Part shown: positions 1 to 9,631 of the stretch, piece by piece
How positions within the stretch are numbered: the first letter of the stretch is position 1
Layout: each line of letters starts with the position of its first letter
NCBI RefSeq assembly: GCF_001457475.1
Contig: NZ_LN831029.1
Span: 2,666,001-2,730,000 of the forward strand
From: Achromobacter xylosoxidans
GTDB taxonomy: Bacteria > Pseudomonadota > Gammaproteobacteria > Burkholderiales > Burkholderiaceae_B
Length of the DNA: 64,000 nucleotides
Direction: 5' to 3'
Made by a program: the position numbers and the translations under genes
The notes under the pieces: generated by a model
What the model saw: the letters and a program-made list of their open reading frames with translations, nothing else
Database searches by the model: none
Told to the model about the DNA's origin: nothing

Positions 1-1355
1 ATTATTTCAAGACCTTGCCCAAGCCGGCCGAGGCGGCCGACTCGCTCAAGGAAGTCGAGGAGTCCTACGGCGCGCTGGTCCAGCAAGGCCTGTTGCCGCT
101 GACGGCGGCGCTGGAAAAGGCCGACATGCCGGCCTACCAGACGCAGGTGCAGAAGGTGCAGGACGCGCTCGAAGGGCGTTTCGCCCGCGCCGTCGAAGGT
201 TTCGATTTCTGGCGCGCCAGCAAGATGCTGGACGCTTTCGAAGTGGCCCAGGTGCGCTACCAGTTCGTGTTGATGGCGGTCGGGGCGGGCGGCGTGATCG
301 CCGCGTTGCTGGTTTTCGCCACCTACGTGTTCCTGCGCCGCCGCGTGTTGCAGCCGCTCAAGGACGCCGGCCATCATTTCGACCGCATTGCCGGCGGCGA
401 CCTGACCGCCCGTGTCGAGGTTCGCAACACCAACGAGATCGGCCAGTTGTTCGCGGCCCTCAAGCGCATGCAGGAAAGCCTGACGCGCACGGTTTCTTCG
501 GTGCGCCGCGGCGTTGACGAAATCAATACCGGTTCGCACGAGATCGCGGCCGGCAACACCGACCTGTCCAGCCGCACCGAGCAGCAGGCGGCCTCGCTGG
601 AGGAAACCGCGGCTTCGATGGAAGAGCTGGCCTCGACGGTCAAGCAGAACGCCGACAACGCGCGCCAGGCGAACCAGCTGGCGGCCAGCGCGTCGGACGT
701 TGCCGAGCGCGGCGGTTCGGCGGTGGCCGAGGTGGTCAACACGATGCAGGGCATCTCGGCCAGCTCGCGCAAGATCTCGGAAATCGTGTCGGTGATCGAC
801 GGCATCGCGTTCCAGACCAACATCCTGGCGCTGAACGCGGCGGTGGAAGCGGCCCGCGCCGGCGAGCAGGGCAAGGGCTTCGCGGTGGTGGCGGGCGAAG
901 TGCGCTCGCTGGCGCAGCGCAGCGCGCAGGCGGCCAAGGAGATCAAGGGCCTGATCGAGGACTCGGTGAGCAAGGTGGGCGCCGGTTCGCAACAGGTCGA
1001 GCGCGCGGGCGCGACGATGCAGGAGATCGTGGCATCGGTCAAGCGTGTGACGGACATCATGGGCGAGATCTCGGCGGCGTCCGAGGAGCAATCGAGCGGC
1101 ATCGACCAGGTGAACCGCGCGGTGTCGCAGATGGACGAAGTGACGCAGCAGAACGCGGCGCTGGTGGAAGAAGCGGCGGCCGCGGCCGGTTCGCTGCAGG
1201 AACAGGCGCAGCGCCTGGCCGAAGCCGTGGCCGTGTTCAAGATCAACGCCGGTGAAGTCATCGAGGTGCCGGCCCAGCGCCTAGCCTCGGGCCGATCCTC
1301 CGCCGCCGATGACTCGCGGCTGCAAGCGCCTGACGCGCTTGCCCTTGGACACTGA
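1..1355 (+). CDS. Methyl-accepting chemotaxis protein, 5'-truncated
   Basis: C-terminal 450 or so residues of a transmembrane chemoreceptor; the reading frame is open from base 3, so the start lies left of the window. Visible parts are the end of a helical periplasmic ligand-binding domain, TM2 (about bases 265-350, a long Val/Ala/Leu run), a HAMP domain, and a full 36-heptad-type signalling hairpin with the tip [20 protein letters not shown] that binds CheA and CheW. The C-terminus (ending DALALGH) lacks a W-E-[ST]-F pentapeptide, so CheR and CheB would not be tethered here. It lies 8 bases before cheR, as tar/tap precede cheR in enterics. The signalling half is copy 1 of a DNA repeat shared with three other receptors in the window. 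Confidence 0.95.
   Translation, partial: YFKTLPKPAEAADSLKEVEESYGALVQQGLLPLTAALEKADMPAYQTQVQKVQDALEGRFARAVEGFDFWRASKMLDAFEVAQVRYQFVLMAVGAGGVIAALLVFATYVFLRRRVLQPLKDAGHHFDRIAGGDLTARVEVRNTNEIGQLFAALKRMQESLTRTVSSVRRGVDEINTGSHEIAAGNTDLSSRTEQQAASLEETAASMEELASTVKQNADNARQANQLAASASDVAERGGSAVAEVVNTMQGISASSRKISEIVSVIDGIAFQTNILALNAAVEAARAGEQGKGFAVVAGEVRSLAQRSAQAAKEIKGLIEDSVSKVGAGSQQVERAGATMQEIVASVKRVTDIMGEISAASEEQSSGIDQVNRAVSQMDEVTQQNAALVEEAAAAAGSLQEQAQRLAEAVAVFKINAGEVIEVPAQRLASGRSSAADDSRLQAPDALALGH
462..1272 (+). repeat. Chemoreceptor signalling-module repeat, copy 1
   Basis: An 811-base block coding the HAMP exit, methylation helices and hairpin tip. It recurs with the same length and no visible indels at 25935-26745, 27972-28782 and 30591-31401. 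By eye the copies differ at only a few bases, mostly synonymous, while the sensor-coding DNA upstream is unrelated. Confidence 0.9.
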
Positions 1356-1363
1356 GGGCGGCG

Positions 1364-2218
1364 GTGGCAACAGCGGCAAACATGGCGCCGTCCATTCCGG
1401 TGGACCGCCAATTCGATTTCCGGGATGCGGACTTCACCCGCGTCCGCAAGATGATCCACGCGCGCGCCGGCATTTCGCTGGGCGCGCACAAGCGGGAAAT
1501 GGTCTACAGCCGCCTGGCGCGGCGCCTGCGCGCGCTGGGGCGGCAGGACTTCGGCAGCTACCTGGACCAGCTCGAAAACGAGCCCGACGCGGCTGAATGG
1601 GAAGATTTCGTCAACGCCCTGACGACCAACCTGACAGCGTTTTTCCGCGAGTCGCATCACTTTCCGATCCTGGCCGATTTCGCGCAGAAGCGCGGCGGTC
1701 CGGTGTCGGTGTGGTGCTGCGCCGCTTCGACGGGCGAAGAGCCGTACTCCATCGCCATCACGCTGGCCGAAGCGCTGGGACCGCGGGCCAGCGCCTGCTC
1801 GGTGCTGGCGACCGACATCGACACCAATGTGCTGAACCGGGCGCGCACCGCCGTCTATCCGGCCGAACGCGTGGCCAAGATGGAGGAAAGCCGGCTCAAG
1901 CGCTTCTTCCTGAAGGGCCGCGGCGCCAATGCCGGGCAGGTCAGGGTGCGCCCCGAGATTGCCGACATGGTGCGGTATGAAACGTTGAACCTGCTGGCGC
2001 CGTCCTGGCCGATCAGCGAGAAGTTCGACGTGATCTTCTGCCGCAACGTCATGATTTATTTCGACAAGCCGACCCAGGCGAAGATCCTCGAGCGGTTCGT
2101 GCCGTTGCTCAAGCCGGGCGGGCTGCTGTTTGCGGGCCATTCCGAGAACTTCACCTATATCAGTCGGGATTTCCGTCTGCGCGGGCAGACAGTCTACGAA
2201 TGCGCAGGTAAGGCCTAG
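1364..2218 (+). CDS. cheR: Chemotaxis protein methyltransferase CheR
   Basis: S-adenosylmethionine-dependent methylation of receptor glutamates during adaptation; cytoplasmic. An N-terminal helical CheR_N domain (about residues 10-70) precedes a Rossmann methyltransferase domain with the SAM-binding segment VWCCAASTGEEPYSIAI and the FDVIFCRNVMIYF motif typical of CheR. About 284 residues, the usual family size. I keep the GTG start because GAGGG at 1354-1358, overlapping the stop of the receptor gene, sits 5 bases before it; an ATG 18 bases downstream has no comparable ribosome site. First gene after the receptor in a cheRBYZ run. Confidence 0.96.
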   Translation: MATAANMAPSIPVDRQFDFRDADFTRVRKMIHARAGISLGAHKREMVYSRLARRLRALGRQDFGSYLDQLENEPDAAEWEDFVNALTTNLTAFFRESHHFPILADFAQKRGGPVSVWCCAASTGEEPYSIAITLAEALGPRASACSVLATDIDTNVLNRARTAVYPAERVAKMEESRLKRFFLKGRGANAGQVRVRPEIADMVRYETLNLLAPSWPISEKFDVIFCRNVMIYFDKPTQAKILERFVPLLKPGGLLFAGHSENFTYISRDFRLRGQTVYECAGKA

Positions 2219-2263
2219 GCGCGCCCCTGCGGCGAGCTTGCGGCCAGACTTAGGCGGTAAAAA

Positions 2264-3322
2264 ATGCAGAAAATCAGAGTCTTATGTGTGGATGATTCCG
2301 CGCTCGTGCGCGGACTGATGACCGAGATCATCAACAGCCAGCCCGATATGGAAGTGGTTGCGACCGCGCCCGACCCCCTGGTGGCGCGCGAGTTGATCAA
2401 GAAGCACAATCCCGACGTGCTGACGCTGGACGTGGAAATGCCCCGCATGGACGGGCTGGATTTCCTCGAAAAGCTGATGCGCCTGCGGCCGATGCCGGTG
2501 GTGATGGTGTCGTCGCTGACCGAGCGCGGCGGCGAAATCACGCTGCGCGCGCTGGAACTGGGCGCCATCGACTTCGTGACCAAGCCCAAGCTGGGCATCC
2601 GCGACGGCCTGCTCGAATACACCGAGATCATCGCCGACAAGATCCGCGCGGCCTCGCGCGCCAAGCTGCGCGCGCCCAGCCCGCACGCGCCGGCCGCGGC
2701 GCCCGCGCCGATGTTGCGCCGCCCGCTGTCCAGCTCGGAAAAGCTGGTGATCGTGGGTGCTTCCACGGGCGGCACCGAGGCCATCCGCGAGGTGTTGCAA
2801 CCGCTGCCGCCGGACAGCCCGGCGATTCTCATCACGCAGCACATGCCGGCGGGCTTCACCCGTTCGTTCGCGCAGCGGCTGGACGCGCTCTGTGCCGTCA
2901 CCGTCCGCGAGGCAGTGCATGGCGAACGCGTGCTGCCGGGCCACGTTTACCTGGCGCCGGGCGGCGACACGCACATGCGCCTGGGGCGCAGCGGCGCCAA
3001 CTACGTGATCGAGCTGGAGGCCAGCGAACCGGTCAATCGCCACCGCCCGTCGGTGGACGTGTTGTTCAATTCCGCCGCCGTGGCGGCGGGCAAGAACGCC
3101 ATCGGTGTCATCCTGACCGGGATGGGCAAGGACGGGGCGGCCGGCATGCTGGCCATGCACCGCGCCGGCGCCCATACCATCGCGCAGGATGAAGCCAGTT
3201 GCGTGGTCTTCGGCATGCCCCGGGAGGCCATCGCAATCGGTGCGGCTGACGAAGTAGTGCCGCTGTCGGCGATGAGTGAGCGCATTCTGACTCGCCTGGG
3301 CGACCGGGGGCACCGCGTGTGA
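2264..3322 (+). CDS. cheB: Chemotaxis response regulator protein-glutamate methylesterase CheB
   Basis: Removes methyl groups from (and deamidates) receptor glutamates when phosphorylated by CheA. Residues 1-125 are a receiver domain with the acidic pair D10-D11 and phospho-acceptor D56 in [13 protein letters not shown] Pro/Ala linker follows, then the esterase domain from about residue 155 with the catalytic Ser in [12 protein letters not shown], the His in ITQHMP and the Asp in [12 protein letters not shown]. About 352 residues, family-typical. No cheD lies between cheR and cheB. Confidence 0.97.
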   Translation: MQKIRVLCVDDSALVRGLMTEIINSQPDMEVVATAPDPLVARELIKKHNPDVLTLDVEMPRMDGLDFLEKLMRLRPMPVVMVSSLTERGGEITLRALELGAIDFVTKPKLGIRDGLLEYTEIIADKIRAASRAKLRAPSPHAPAAAPAPMLRRPLSSSEKLVIVGASTGGTEAIREVLQPLPPDSPAILITQHMPAGFTRSFAQRLDALCAVTVREAVHGERVLPGHVYLAPGGDTHMRLGRSGANYVIELEASEPVNRHRPSVDVLFNSAAVAAGKNAIGVILTGMGKDGAAGMLAMHRAGAHTIAQDEASCVVFGMPREAIAIGAADEVVPLSAMSERILTRLGDRGHRV

Positions 3323-3372
3323 CGCGGATGCGGTCCCGATCGATCTCAAGCAAATTTCTTCTGGAGTAAAAG

Positions 3373-3762
3373 ATGGTAGACAAGGGCATAAAGATTCTGG
3401 TGGTGGATGACTTCCCCACCATGCGGCGGATCATCCGCAACCTGCTCAAGGAACTCGGTTTCGAGAACGTGGACGAGGCCGAGGACGGCGCGATCGGCCT
3501 GGAGAAGCTGCGCAACGGCGGCTTCCAGTTCGTGGTGTCCGACTGGAACATGCCCAACCTGGACGGCCTGGAAATGCTCAAGCAGATCCGCGCCGACGCC
3601 AGCCTGGCCTCGCTGCCGGTGCTGATGGTGACGGCCGAGGCCAAGAAGGAGAACATCGTCGCGGCGGCCCAGGCCGGCGCCAACGGTTACGTGGTCAAGC
3701 CTTTCACCGCGGCGACGCTGGAAGAGAAGCTGGTCAAGATCTTCGAGAAAATTGGCGGCTGA
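3373..3762 (+). CDS. cheY: Chemotaxis response regulator CheY
   Basis: Single-domain receiver that, phosphorylated by CheA, binds FliM and changes flagellar rotation. Key residues match E. coli CheY: D12 and D13, phospho-acceptor D57 ([10 protein letters not shown]), the Thr in VTAEA and the Lys in VVKPFT. 129 residues, exactly family size. A CTGGAG ribosome site lies just upstream, and cheZ follows after 8 bases. Confidence 0.98.
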   Translation: MVDKGIKILVVDDFPTMRRIIRNLLKELGFENVDEAEDGAIGLEKLRNGGFQFVVSDWNMPNLDGLEMLKQIRADASLASLPVLMVTAEAKKENIVAAAQAGANGYVVKPFTAATLEEKLVKIFEKIGG

Positions 3763-3770
3763 GGTGTGCA

Positions 3771-4403
3771 ATGAGCACGACGCAGAATGATGACTCGACC
3801 GAATCGCCCGACCTGATTCACCGTATCGCCTCGCTGACGCGCATGCTGCGCGACAGCATGCGCGAACTGGGCCTGGACCAGGCGATCAAGGACGCCGCCA
3901 ACGCGATTCCCGATGCCCGCGACCGCCTGCGCTACGTGGCGCAGATGACCGAGCAGGCCGCCAACCGGGTCTTGAACGCGACCGAGGCCGCGGGCCCGAT
4001 CCAGGACGGCATGTCGCGCTCGGCGCAGGCGCTCGATGGCCGCTGGCAGCAATGGTACGACCAGCCGCTGGAACTGCCCGAGGCCCGTGAACTGGTCAAG
4101 GACACGCGCGCGTTCCTGCAGGACGTGCCCAAGCAGACGCAGCAGACCCAGTCCAAGCTGATGGAAATCATCATGGCCCAGGACTTCCAGGACCTGACCG
4201 GCCAGGTCATCATGCGCATGATGGACGTGGTCGGCGCGATCGAGCGCGAGCTGTTGCAGGTGCTGCTGGACAACGTGCCGCAGGAACGCCGCGACGAGGC
4301 CAACAGCCTGCTCAACGGCCCGCAGGTCAGCCCGCAGGGCAAGACCGACGTGGTCACCAGCCAGGACCAGGTCGACGACCTGCTGGCCAGCCTGGGCTTC
4401 TGA
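3771..4403 (+). CDS. cheZ: Protein phosphatase CheZ
   Basis: Dephosphorylates CheY-P to terminate the signal. Mostly long helices, as expected for the CheZ four-helix-bundle dimer. The segment [15 protein letters not shown] contains the conserved Asp and Gln of the active site, and the C-terminal [12 protein letters not shown] is the amphipathic helix that binds CheY, joined by a flexible linker. 210 residues, close to the 214 of E. coli. Last gene of cheRBYZ; a 205-base gap with a hairpin follows. Confidence 0.97.
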   Translation: MSTTQNDDSTESPDLIHRIASLTRMLRDSMRELGLDQAIKDAANAIPDARDRLRYVAQMTEQAANRVLNATEAAGPIQDGMSRSAQALDGRWQQWYDQPLELPEARELVKDTRAFLQDVPKQTQQTQSKLMEIIMAQDFQDLTGQVIMRMMDVVGAIERELLQVLLDNVPQERRDEANSLLNGPQVSPQGKTDVVTSQDQVDDLLASLGF

Positions 4404-4470
4404 TCCGGCGGGCGAGGGCGGGCCGCCAGGGCCCGCCAGCCACTGCCGCGAGGCCGGGCATGGACGTATT

Positions 4471-4499
4471 CCCTAAGGGTGCGAAGCGGCGCCCTTGGG
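4471..4499 (+). other. Hairpin in the cheZ-receptor gap
   Basis: An 8-bp stem (AAGGGTGC with GCGCCCTT, one T-G wobble, loop GAAGCG) extended by CCC/GGG across one unpaired base. There is no T-tract after it, so it is not a standard intrinsic terminator. It could be an mRNA stability element or part of a promoter. A second GC-rich inverted repeat lies just after cheZ near 4415-4435. Confidence 0.35.
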
Positions 4500-4608
4500 T
4501 AGACTGCAAAACAATAAGAATCGGGGCCCAGCAGTAGGAGACGGGCGCGCGCGCCCAGGCAACGGATGTCCATAGAAGACGATCCGGGCCGCACAAGGAG
4601 GTGCCATC

Positions 4609-6156
4609 TTGGCCAGATCCACATTCCGATTCGGAGGCATCTGGGGTTTGTTGCGCCGGCTCAACCACGGCCGCGCCACGCTCTCGGAACGCCCGCTGTC
4701 GTTCAGTCCGGCCGCATGGCCGTTGTATCGCTTCCTGGCCGGCATCCGCGGCCGGATCGCCACGGTGCGGCAATCCAGCATCGAGATCGCCTTGAATACC
4801 GCCCGGACCCAATTCCAGGCCGGCCGCTGCGCGCAGCTGGCGCAGGAACAGGCGCGGGCGGCCGAGGCGTTGGCGGCCAGCGGCGCGCAGATCGCGGCGC
4901 TGTCGGCATCCACGTCCACCCACGCGCGCGAGATCGCCGACGTGTCCGGCCAGAATCTGCGCGCCGCCGAGCAGGCGCTGGCGGAGCTGTCCGAGGTCAA
5001 GGAGCGGGTCGACCGCATGACCCGGGAGATGGCCGCCTTCACCGATGTGGTGGGCCAGCTGACCGATCGCGCCCGGTCGGTGGGAGATATCAGCAAGCTG
5101 ATCAAGGACATCGCGTTGCAGACGCAGTTGCTGGCCCTGAACGCGGGGGTCGAGGCGGCCCGCGCCGGCGACGCCGGCCGCGGCTTCGCCGTGGTGGCCA
5201 GCGAGGTCGGCCGCCTGGCCGAACGGGTCAATGCGGCCACCAGCGATATCGGCCGCCACACCGGTGAAATGCTGGAGCTGGTCGATTCGACCCAGCGCCA
5301 GACCGGCACGCTGCGCGAGGATGTGGACGCCTCGGGCGCGGTGCTGGACAAGACGCGCCAGGATTTCCAGCATTTCGTGCGGGATTTCGACAGCATGAAT
5401 CGCCAGGTGGGCGAGGTGGTGCAGGCCATCGGCGAGGTCGATGCCACCAACCACGGAATGAGCCAGGACGTGAGCCGTATCGCGGCGCTGAGCGCCGACG
5501 TGCGCGAGCGGGTGGCGAGCATGTCCGGTGAGATCGATCGCATCCGGCGCCAGACCGAAAGCGTGCAGGAGGTGCTGTCGGACATGCGGACCGGCAATAC
5601 CGCGTTCGACCGCCTGTCCGAGGCGCTGGACGCCTTCCGGGCGGCCGCGACCCGGCTGCTGGAACAGGCGCGGGCGCGCGGCCTGGATGTGTTCGATCGC
5701 CACTACCAACGGATCGCCGGCAGCGAGCCGCCGCGCTACCACACGGCCTATGACCGCGGCATCGACGAGGCGCTGACACAGTTGCTGGACAGCGTGCTGG
5801 AGGCGGTGCCTGGCGGCAGCTACGCGCTGCTGGTGGATGCGCGGGGCTATGCGCCGGCCCACAACAGCCGCTATTCGCACCCCCCCAGCGGCGATCCGGC
5901 GCAGGATATCGCGCGGGTGCGGCACAAGCGGATCTTCGACGATCCGGTCGGGGCGCGCCTGGCCGCGAACACGGAAACCCTGCTGTTTCAGACCTACTCC
6001 CGTGACACGGGGGAGATCGTCAACGATATTTCCGTGCCTTTGTATCTGGACGGGGAACATTGGGGCGCGGTGCGCATCGGGCTGGATTACGTGCGTTTCC
6101 AGGCCGCGCTGGAGGCCGGCGCGGCGCCCCGCGGCGCGGTGGCGGCGGCCGGCTGA
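4609..6156 (+). CDS. Soluble methyl-accepting chemotaxis protein with C-terminal sensor-like region
   Basis: I see no membrane segment of usual length, so it is probably cytoplasmic. Residues about 75-340 are helical coiled coil with a divergent signalling tip (about 163-205, [20 protein letters not shown] and [15 protein letters not shown]). The C-terminal 150 residues (about 365-500) form a Cache/PAS-like region with [17 protein letters not shown] and a closing [14 protein letters not shown], a layout found in soluble receptors that place the sensor after the signalling domain. The ligand cannot be read from sequence. The start is TTG, chosen because AAGGAGG at 4595-4601 lies 7 bases upstream, the best ribosome site nearby. 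Its signalling region is not part of the repeat family. Confidence 0.85.
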   Translation: MARSTFRFGGIWGLLRRLNHGRATLSERPLSFSPAAWPLYRFLAGIRGRIATVRQSSIEIALNTARTQFQAGRCAQLAQEQARAAEALAASGAQIAALSASTSTHAREIADVSGQNLRAAEQALAELSEVKERVDRMTREMAAFTDVVGQLTDRARSVGDISKLIKDIALQTQLLALNAGVEAARAGDAGRGFAVVASEVGRLAERVNAATSDIGRHTGEMLELVDSTQRQTGTLREDVDASGAVLDKTRQDFQHFVRDFDSMNRQVGEVVQAIGEVDATNHGMSQDVSRIAALSADVRERVASMSGEIDRIRRQTESVQEVLSDMRTGNTAFDRLSEALDAFRAAATRLLEQARARGLDVFDRHYQRIAGSEPPRYHTAYDRGIDEALTQLLDSVLEAVPGGSYALLVDARGYAPAHNSRYSHPPSGDPAQDIARVRHKRIFDDPVGARLAANTETLLFQTYSRDTGEIVNDISVPLYLDGEHWGAVRIGLDYVRFQAALEAGAAPRGAVAAAG

Positions 6157-6262
6157 GCGGCGCCGTTGCGGGACGGGCGGGGCGGGGCGGACAAGTCCGC
6201 CGGCGCCCGGGCCGGGGCCAGGCCTGGCGCATCCGGGAATAGCGCCGCTTTCCCCCCGTTTC

Positions 6263-6297
6263 TTGGCTTATCGCCAAAGGGCCAGGCCTCCTAGAAT
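6263..6297 (+). promoter_or_regulatory. Possible flhB promoter region
   Basis: In the 196-base gap before flhB, an inverted repeat TTGGC-TTATC-GCCAA (6263-6277) precedes a TAGAAT -10-like hexamer (6292-6297). No good -35 is present at 16-18 bp, which would suit an activator-dependent class 2 flagellar promoter. Weak evidence; the start site is not shown. Confidence 0.25.
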
Positions 6298-6352
6298 CTC
6301 GGCGGGCAGCTCGTAATCCGAAAATCCGCGAGCCGCAACGATACCGCAGAGC

Positions 6353-7507
6353 ATGGCCGAAGAAAGCGACCTCGAGAAAACCGAAGCCGCCTCTCCCAGG
6401 CGCCTGGAAAAGGCGCGCGAGGAGGGGCAGATTGCGCGTTCCCGGGAATTGGGCACGTTCATGATGCTGGCCGTCGGTGTCGGGGCGATCTGGGCCGGCG
6501 GCGGCACGATTTATAAGGGACTGAGCGGGGTGCTGCGCAACGGGCTGGCGTTCGACCAGCGCGTGGTGGCCGACCCGGGCGTGATGGTCGAACAGGCCGT
6601 CAACGGCTTCGGCCATGCGCTGATGGTGATCCTGCCGATCTTCGGCCTGCTGGCGGTGATCGCGGTGCTGTCCAGCGTGCTGCTGGGCGGGATCGTCATC
6701 TCGGGCAAGCCGCTGTCGCCGAATTTCTCCAAGCTGAGCCTGTTCGCCGGACTCAAGCGGATGTTCTCGGCCCAGACCGTGGTGGAGCTCATCAAGGCGC
6801 TGGCCAAGGCGATGCTGGTGGGTGGCGTGGCGGTGTGGATCCTGTGGCGCTACCACGACGACATGCTGGGCCTGATGCACGTGGCGCCGTCGGCCGCGCT
6901 GACCAAGGCGCTGAGCCTGGTGGCGATGTGCTGCGCCTTCATCGTCGCCTCGTTGCTGGTGATCGTGCTGCTGGACGTGCCATGGCAGATCTGGAGCCAC
7001 CTCAAGAAGCTGCGCATGTCCAAGGAAGACGTGCGCCAGGAACACAAGGAAAGCGAAGGCGACCCGCATACCAAGGCCCGCATCCGCCAGCAGCAGCGCC
7101 AGGCCGCGCGCCGCCGCATGATGTCCGAAGTGCCCAAGGCCGACGTGGTGGTGACCAACCCGACCCACTACGCCGTGGCGCTGAAGTACGAGGAAGACAA
7201 GAACGGCGCGCCGCGGGTGCTGGCCAAGGGCACCGGGCTGATCGCCGCCAAGATCCGCGAACTGGCCGCCGAACATCGCATTCCCACATTGGAGGCGCCG
7301 CCGCTGGCGCGCGCCCTGCATCAACACGTCGAGCTGGGGCAGGAAATCCCGGCCGAGCTATACACCGCGGTCGCGGAAGTGCTGGCGTGGGTATTCCAGT
7401 TGCGCTCGTGGCGCTCGGGATGGGGGGCCGAACCGACGGCGCCGACGTCCCTGGCCGTGCCGGCCGCGCTGGACCCGCAGGCCAAAACCGCAGCACAAGG
7501 AGCTTAA
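6353..7507 (+). CDS. flhB: Flagellar export gate protein FlhB
   Basis: Membrane component of the flagellar type III export gate that switches specificity from rod/hook to filament substrates. Four hydrophobic segments lie in residues about 30-215, followed by a cytoplasmic domain. The autocleavage motif NPTH is at residues 269-272, the same numbering as in Salmonella. 384 residues, family-typical. First gene of flhB-flhA-flhF; flhA starts 3 bases after the stop. A separate 107-residue gene at 46400-46723 resembles its post-cleavage C-terminal domain. Confidence 0.98.
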   Translation: MAEESDLEKTEAASPRRLEKAREEGQIARSRELGTFMMLAVGVGAIWAGGGTIYKGLSGVLRNGLAFDQRVVADPGVMVEQAVNGFGHALMVILPIFGLLAVIAVLSSVLLGGIVISGKPLSPNFSKLSLFAGLKRMFSAQTVVELIKALAKAMLVGGVAVWILWRYHDDMLGLMHVAPSAALTKALSLVAMCCAFIVASLLVIVLLDVPWQIWSHLKKLRMSKEDVRQEHKESEGDPHTKARIRQQQRQAARRRMMSEVPKADVVVTNPTHYAVALKYEEDKNGAPRVLAKGTGLIAAKIRELAAEHRIPTLEAPPLARALHQHVELGQEIPAELYTAVAEVLAWVFQLRSWRSGWGAEPTAPTSLAVPAALDPQAKTAAQGA

Positions 7508-7510
7508 GGA

Positions 7511-9631
7511 ATGAGCGCTCTGCTCACCATGTTGAAAAGCAACGGAGCCACGCACGCGCGGCTTCTGGCCGGTCCCATCCTGATCGTGATGGTGCTGGGC
7601 ATGATGGTGCTGCCGCTGCCCACCTTCCTGCTGGACCTGCTGTTCACCTTCAACATCGCGCTGTCGGTGATGATCCTGCTGGTGGCCATGTTCACCCGCA
7701 AGCCGCTGGACTTCGCCGCCTTTCCGGCCGTGCTGCTGTTCGCCACGCTGCTGCGCCTGTCGCTGAACGTTGCCTCGACCCGGGTGGTGCTGCTGCACGG
7801 CCATACCGGCCCGGACGCGGCCGGCAAGGTGATCGAGGCCTTCGGCCACTTCCTGGTGGGCGGCAACTTCGCCGTCGGCATCATCGTCTTCATCATCCTG
7901 ACCATCATCAACTTCATCGTCATCACCAAGGGCGCCGGGCGGATCGCCGAAGTCGGCGCGCGCTTCACGCTGGACGCGATGCCCGGCAAGCAGATGGCCA
8001 TCGACGCCGACCTGAATGCCGGCCTGATCGGCGAGGACGAGGCGCGCAAGCGCCGCGCCGAGGTGTCGCAGGAATCCGACTTCTTCGGTTCGATGGACGG
8101 CGCCAGCAAGTTCGTGCGCGGCGACGCCATCGCCGGCCTGCTGATCATGGCCATCAACATCATCGGCGGCCTGATCGTGGGCGTGGCCCAGCACGACATG
8201 TCGATGAGCGACTCGGCCCGCGTCTACACGCTGCTGACCATCGGCGACGGCCTGGTGGCGCAGATCCCGGCGCTGGTGATCTCGACCGCCGCCGGCGTGG
8301 TGGTGTCGCGCGTGTCGACCGACCAGGACATCGGCCAGCAGATCATCAGCCAGCTGTTCTCCAACCCCAGCGTGATGTTCCTGACCGCCGGCATCATCGG
8401 CATCATGGGCCTGATCCCCAACATGCCGCACATCGCCTTCCTGACCCTGGCCGGCGCGCTGGCCTGGGGCGGCTGGGCCATGCACAAGCGGCGCAAGGCG
8501 GCCGAGGTGGCGGCCAGCGAAGCGCCGCAGCAGGCGGTGACGCAGGCGCAGGCCGCCGCGGCCGAAGCCAGCTGGGACGACGTCTCGATGGTGGATCAGC
8601 TTGGACTGGAAGTCGGCTACCGCCTGATCCCGCTGGTCGACCACGCCCAGAACGGCGAACTGCTGCACCGCATCCGCAGCCTGCGCAAGAAATTTGCCCA
8701 GGACGTGGGCTTCCTGCCGCCGGTGGTGCACATCCGTGACAACCTGGAGCTCAAGCCCAACGACTACCGCATCCTGCTGTCCGGCGTCGAGATCGGTCAC
8801 GGCGTGGCCATGCCGGGCCAGTGGCTGGCGATCGACCCGGGCGGCGTGACCATGCAGATCAAGGGCACGCCCACCACCGATCCGGCCTTCGGCCTGCCGG
8901 CGCTGTGGATCGACGGCAGTCTGCGCGACCAGGCCCAGGTGGTGGGCTACACGGTGGTGGATGCCGGCACCGTGGTCGCCACGCACCTGAATCACCTGAT
9001 GCACCGCCACGGCTCCAACCTGCTGGGCCGCCAGGAAGTGCAGCAGTTGCTGGACCGCATCGGCCGCGACGCGCCCAAGCTGGTCGAGGACCTGGTGCCC
9101 AAGACGCTGTCGCTCACGGCGCTGCAGAAGGTGCTGCAGGGCCTGTTGGCCGAGGAAGTGCCGATCCGCGACATGCGCACCATCATCGATACGCTGTCCG
9201 AGCATGGGCCGCGCCTGGCGGCGCTGGCGGCGGGTTCGGGCGGCCAACCCGACATCAACGAGCTGATCGCGCTGACGCGCCGCTCGCTTGGCCGCGCCAT
9301 CACCCAGCAGTGGTTCCCGGGCGAGGGCGAGTTGCGCGTGATCGGCCTGGACGTCAAGCTCGAGCGCGTGCTGTCGCAGGCGCTGACGACCAGCGGCGGC
9401 CTCGAGCCAGGCCTGGCGGATACGCTGCTGCGCGAAACCCAGGCGGCGGTCGAACGCCAGGAGTCGCAGGGCAACGCGCCGGTGCTGCTGGTGTCGCCGG
9501 TGCTGCGCGCGCCGTTGTCGCGCTTCCTGCGCCACCATCTGCCGCAGCTGGGCGTGCTGTCGAATACGGAAATTCCCGATGAACGCATGGTCCGCGTGAC
9601 CGCGCTCATCGGCGGAGGTAATGGGCAATGA
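7511..9631 (+). CDS. flhA: Flagellar export gate protein FlhA
   Basis: Largest export-gate subunit; proton-channel coupling and docking of chaperone-substrate complexes. About eight hydrophobic segments occupy residues 15-325, with the conserved cytoplasmic loop after VTKGAGRIAEVGARFTLDAM and the signature MPGKQMAIDADLNAG. The cytoplasmic domain runs from about 365 to 706. Ribosome site AAGGAGCTTAAGGA lies directly upstream. The stop overlaps the flhF start (ATGA), implying translational coupling. Confidence 0.98.
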   Translation: MSALLTMLKSNGATHARLLAGPILIVMVLGMMVLPLPTFLLDLLFTFNIALSVMILLVAMFTRKPLDFAAFPAVLLFATLLRLSLNVASTRVVLLHGHTGPDAAGKVIEAFGHFLVGGNFAVGIIVFIILTIINFIVITKGAGRIAEVGARFTLDAMPGKQMAIDADLNAGLIGEDEARKRRAEVSQESDFFGSMDGASKFVRGDAIAGLLIMAINIIGGLIVGVAQHDMSMSDSARVYTLLTIGDGLVAQIPALVISTAAGVVVSRVSTDQDIGQQIISQLFSNPSVMFLTAGIIGIMGLIPNMPHIAFLTLAGALAWGGWAMHKRRKAAEVAASEAPQQAVTQAQAAAAEASWDDVSMVDQLGLEVGYRLIPLVDHAQNGELLHRIRSLRKKFAQDVGFLPPVVHIRDNLELKPNDYRILLSGVEIGHGVAMPGQWLAIDPGGVTMQIKGTPTTDPAFGLPALWIDGSLRDQAQVVGYTVVDAGTVVATHLNHLMHRHGSNLLGRQEVQQLLDRIGRDAPKLVEDLVPKTLSLTALQKVLQGLLAEEVPIRDMRTIIDTLSEHGPRLAALAAGSGGQPDINELIALTRRSLGRAITQQWFPGEGELRVIGLDVKLERVLSQALTTSGGLEPGLADTLLRETQAAVERQESQGNAPVLLVSPVLRAPLSRFLRHHLPQLGVLSNTEIPDERMVRVTALIGGGNGQ

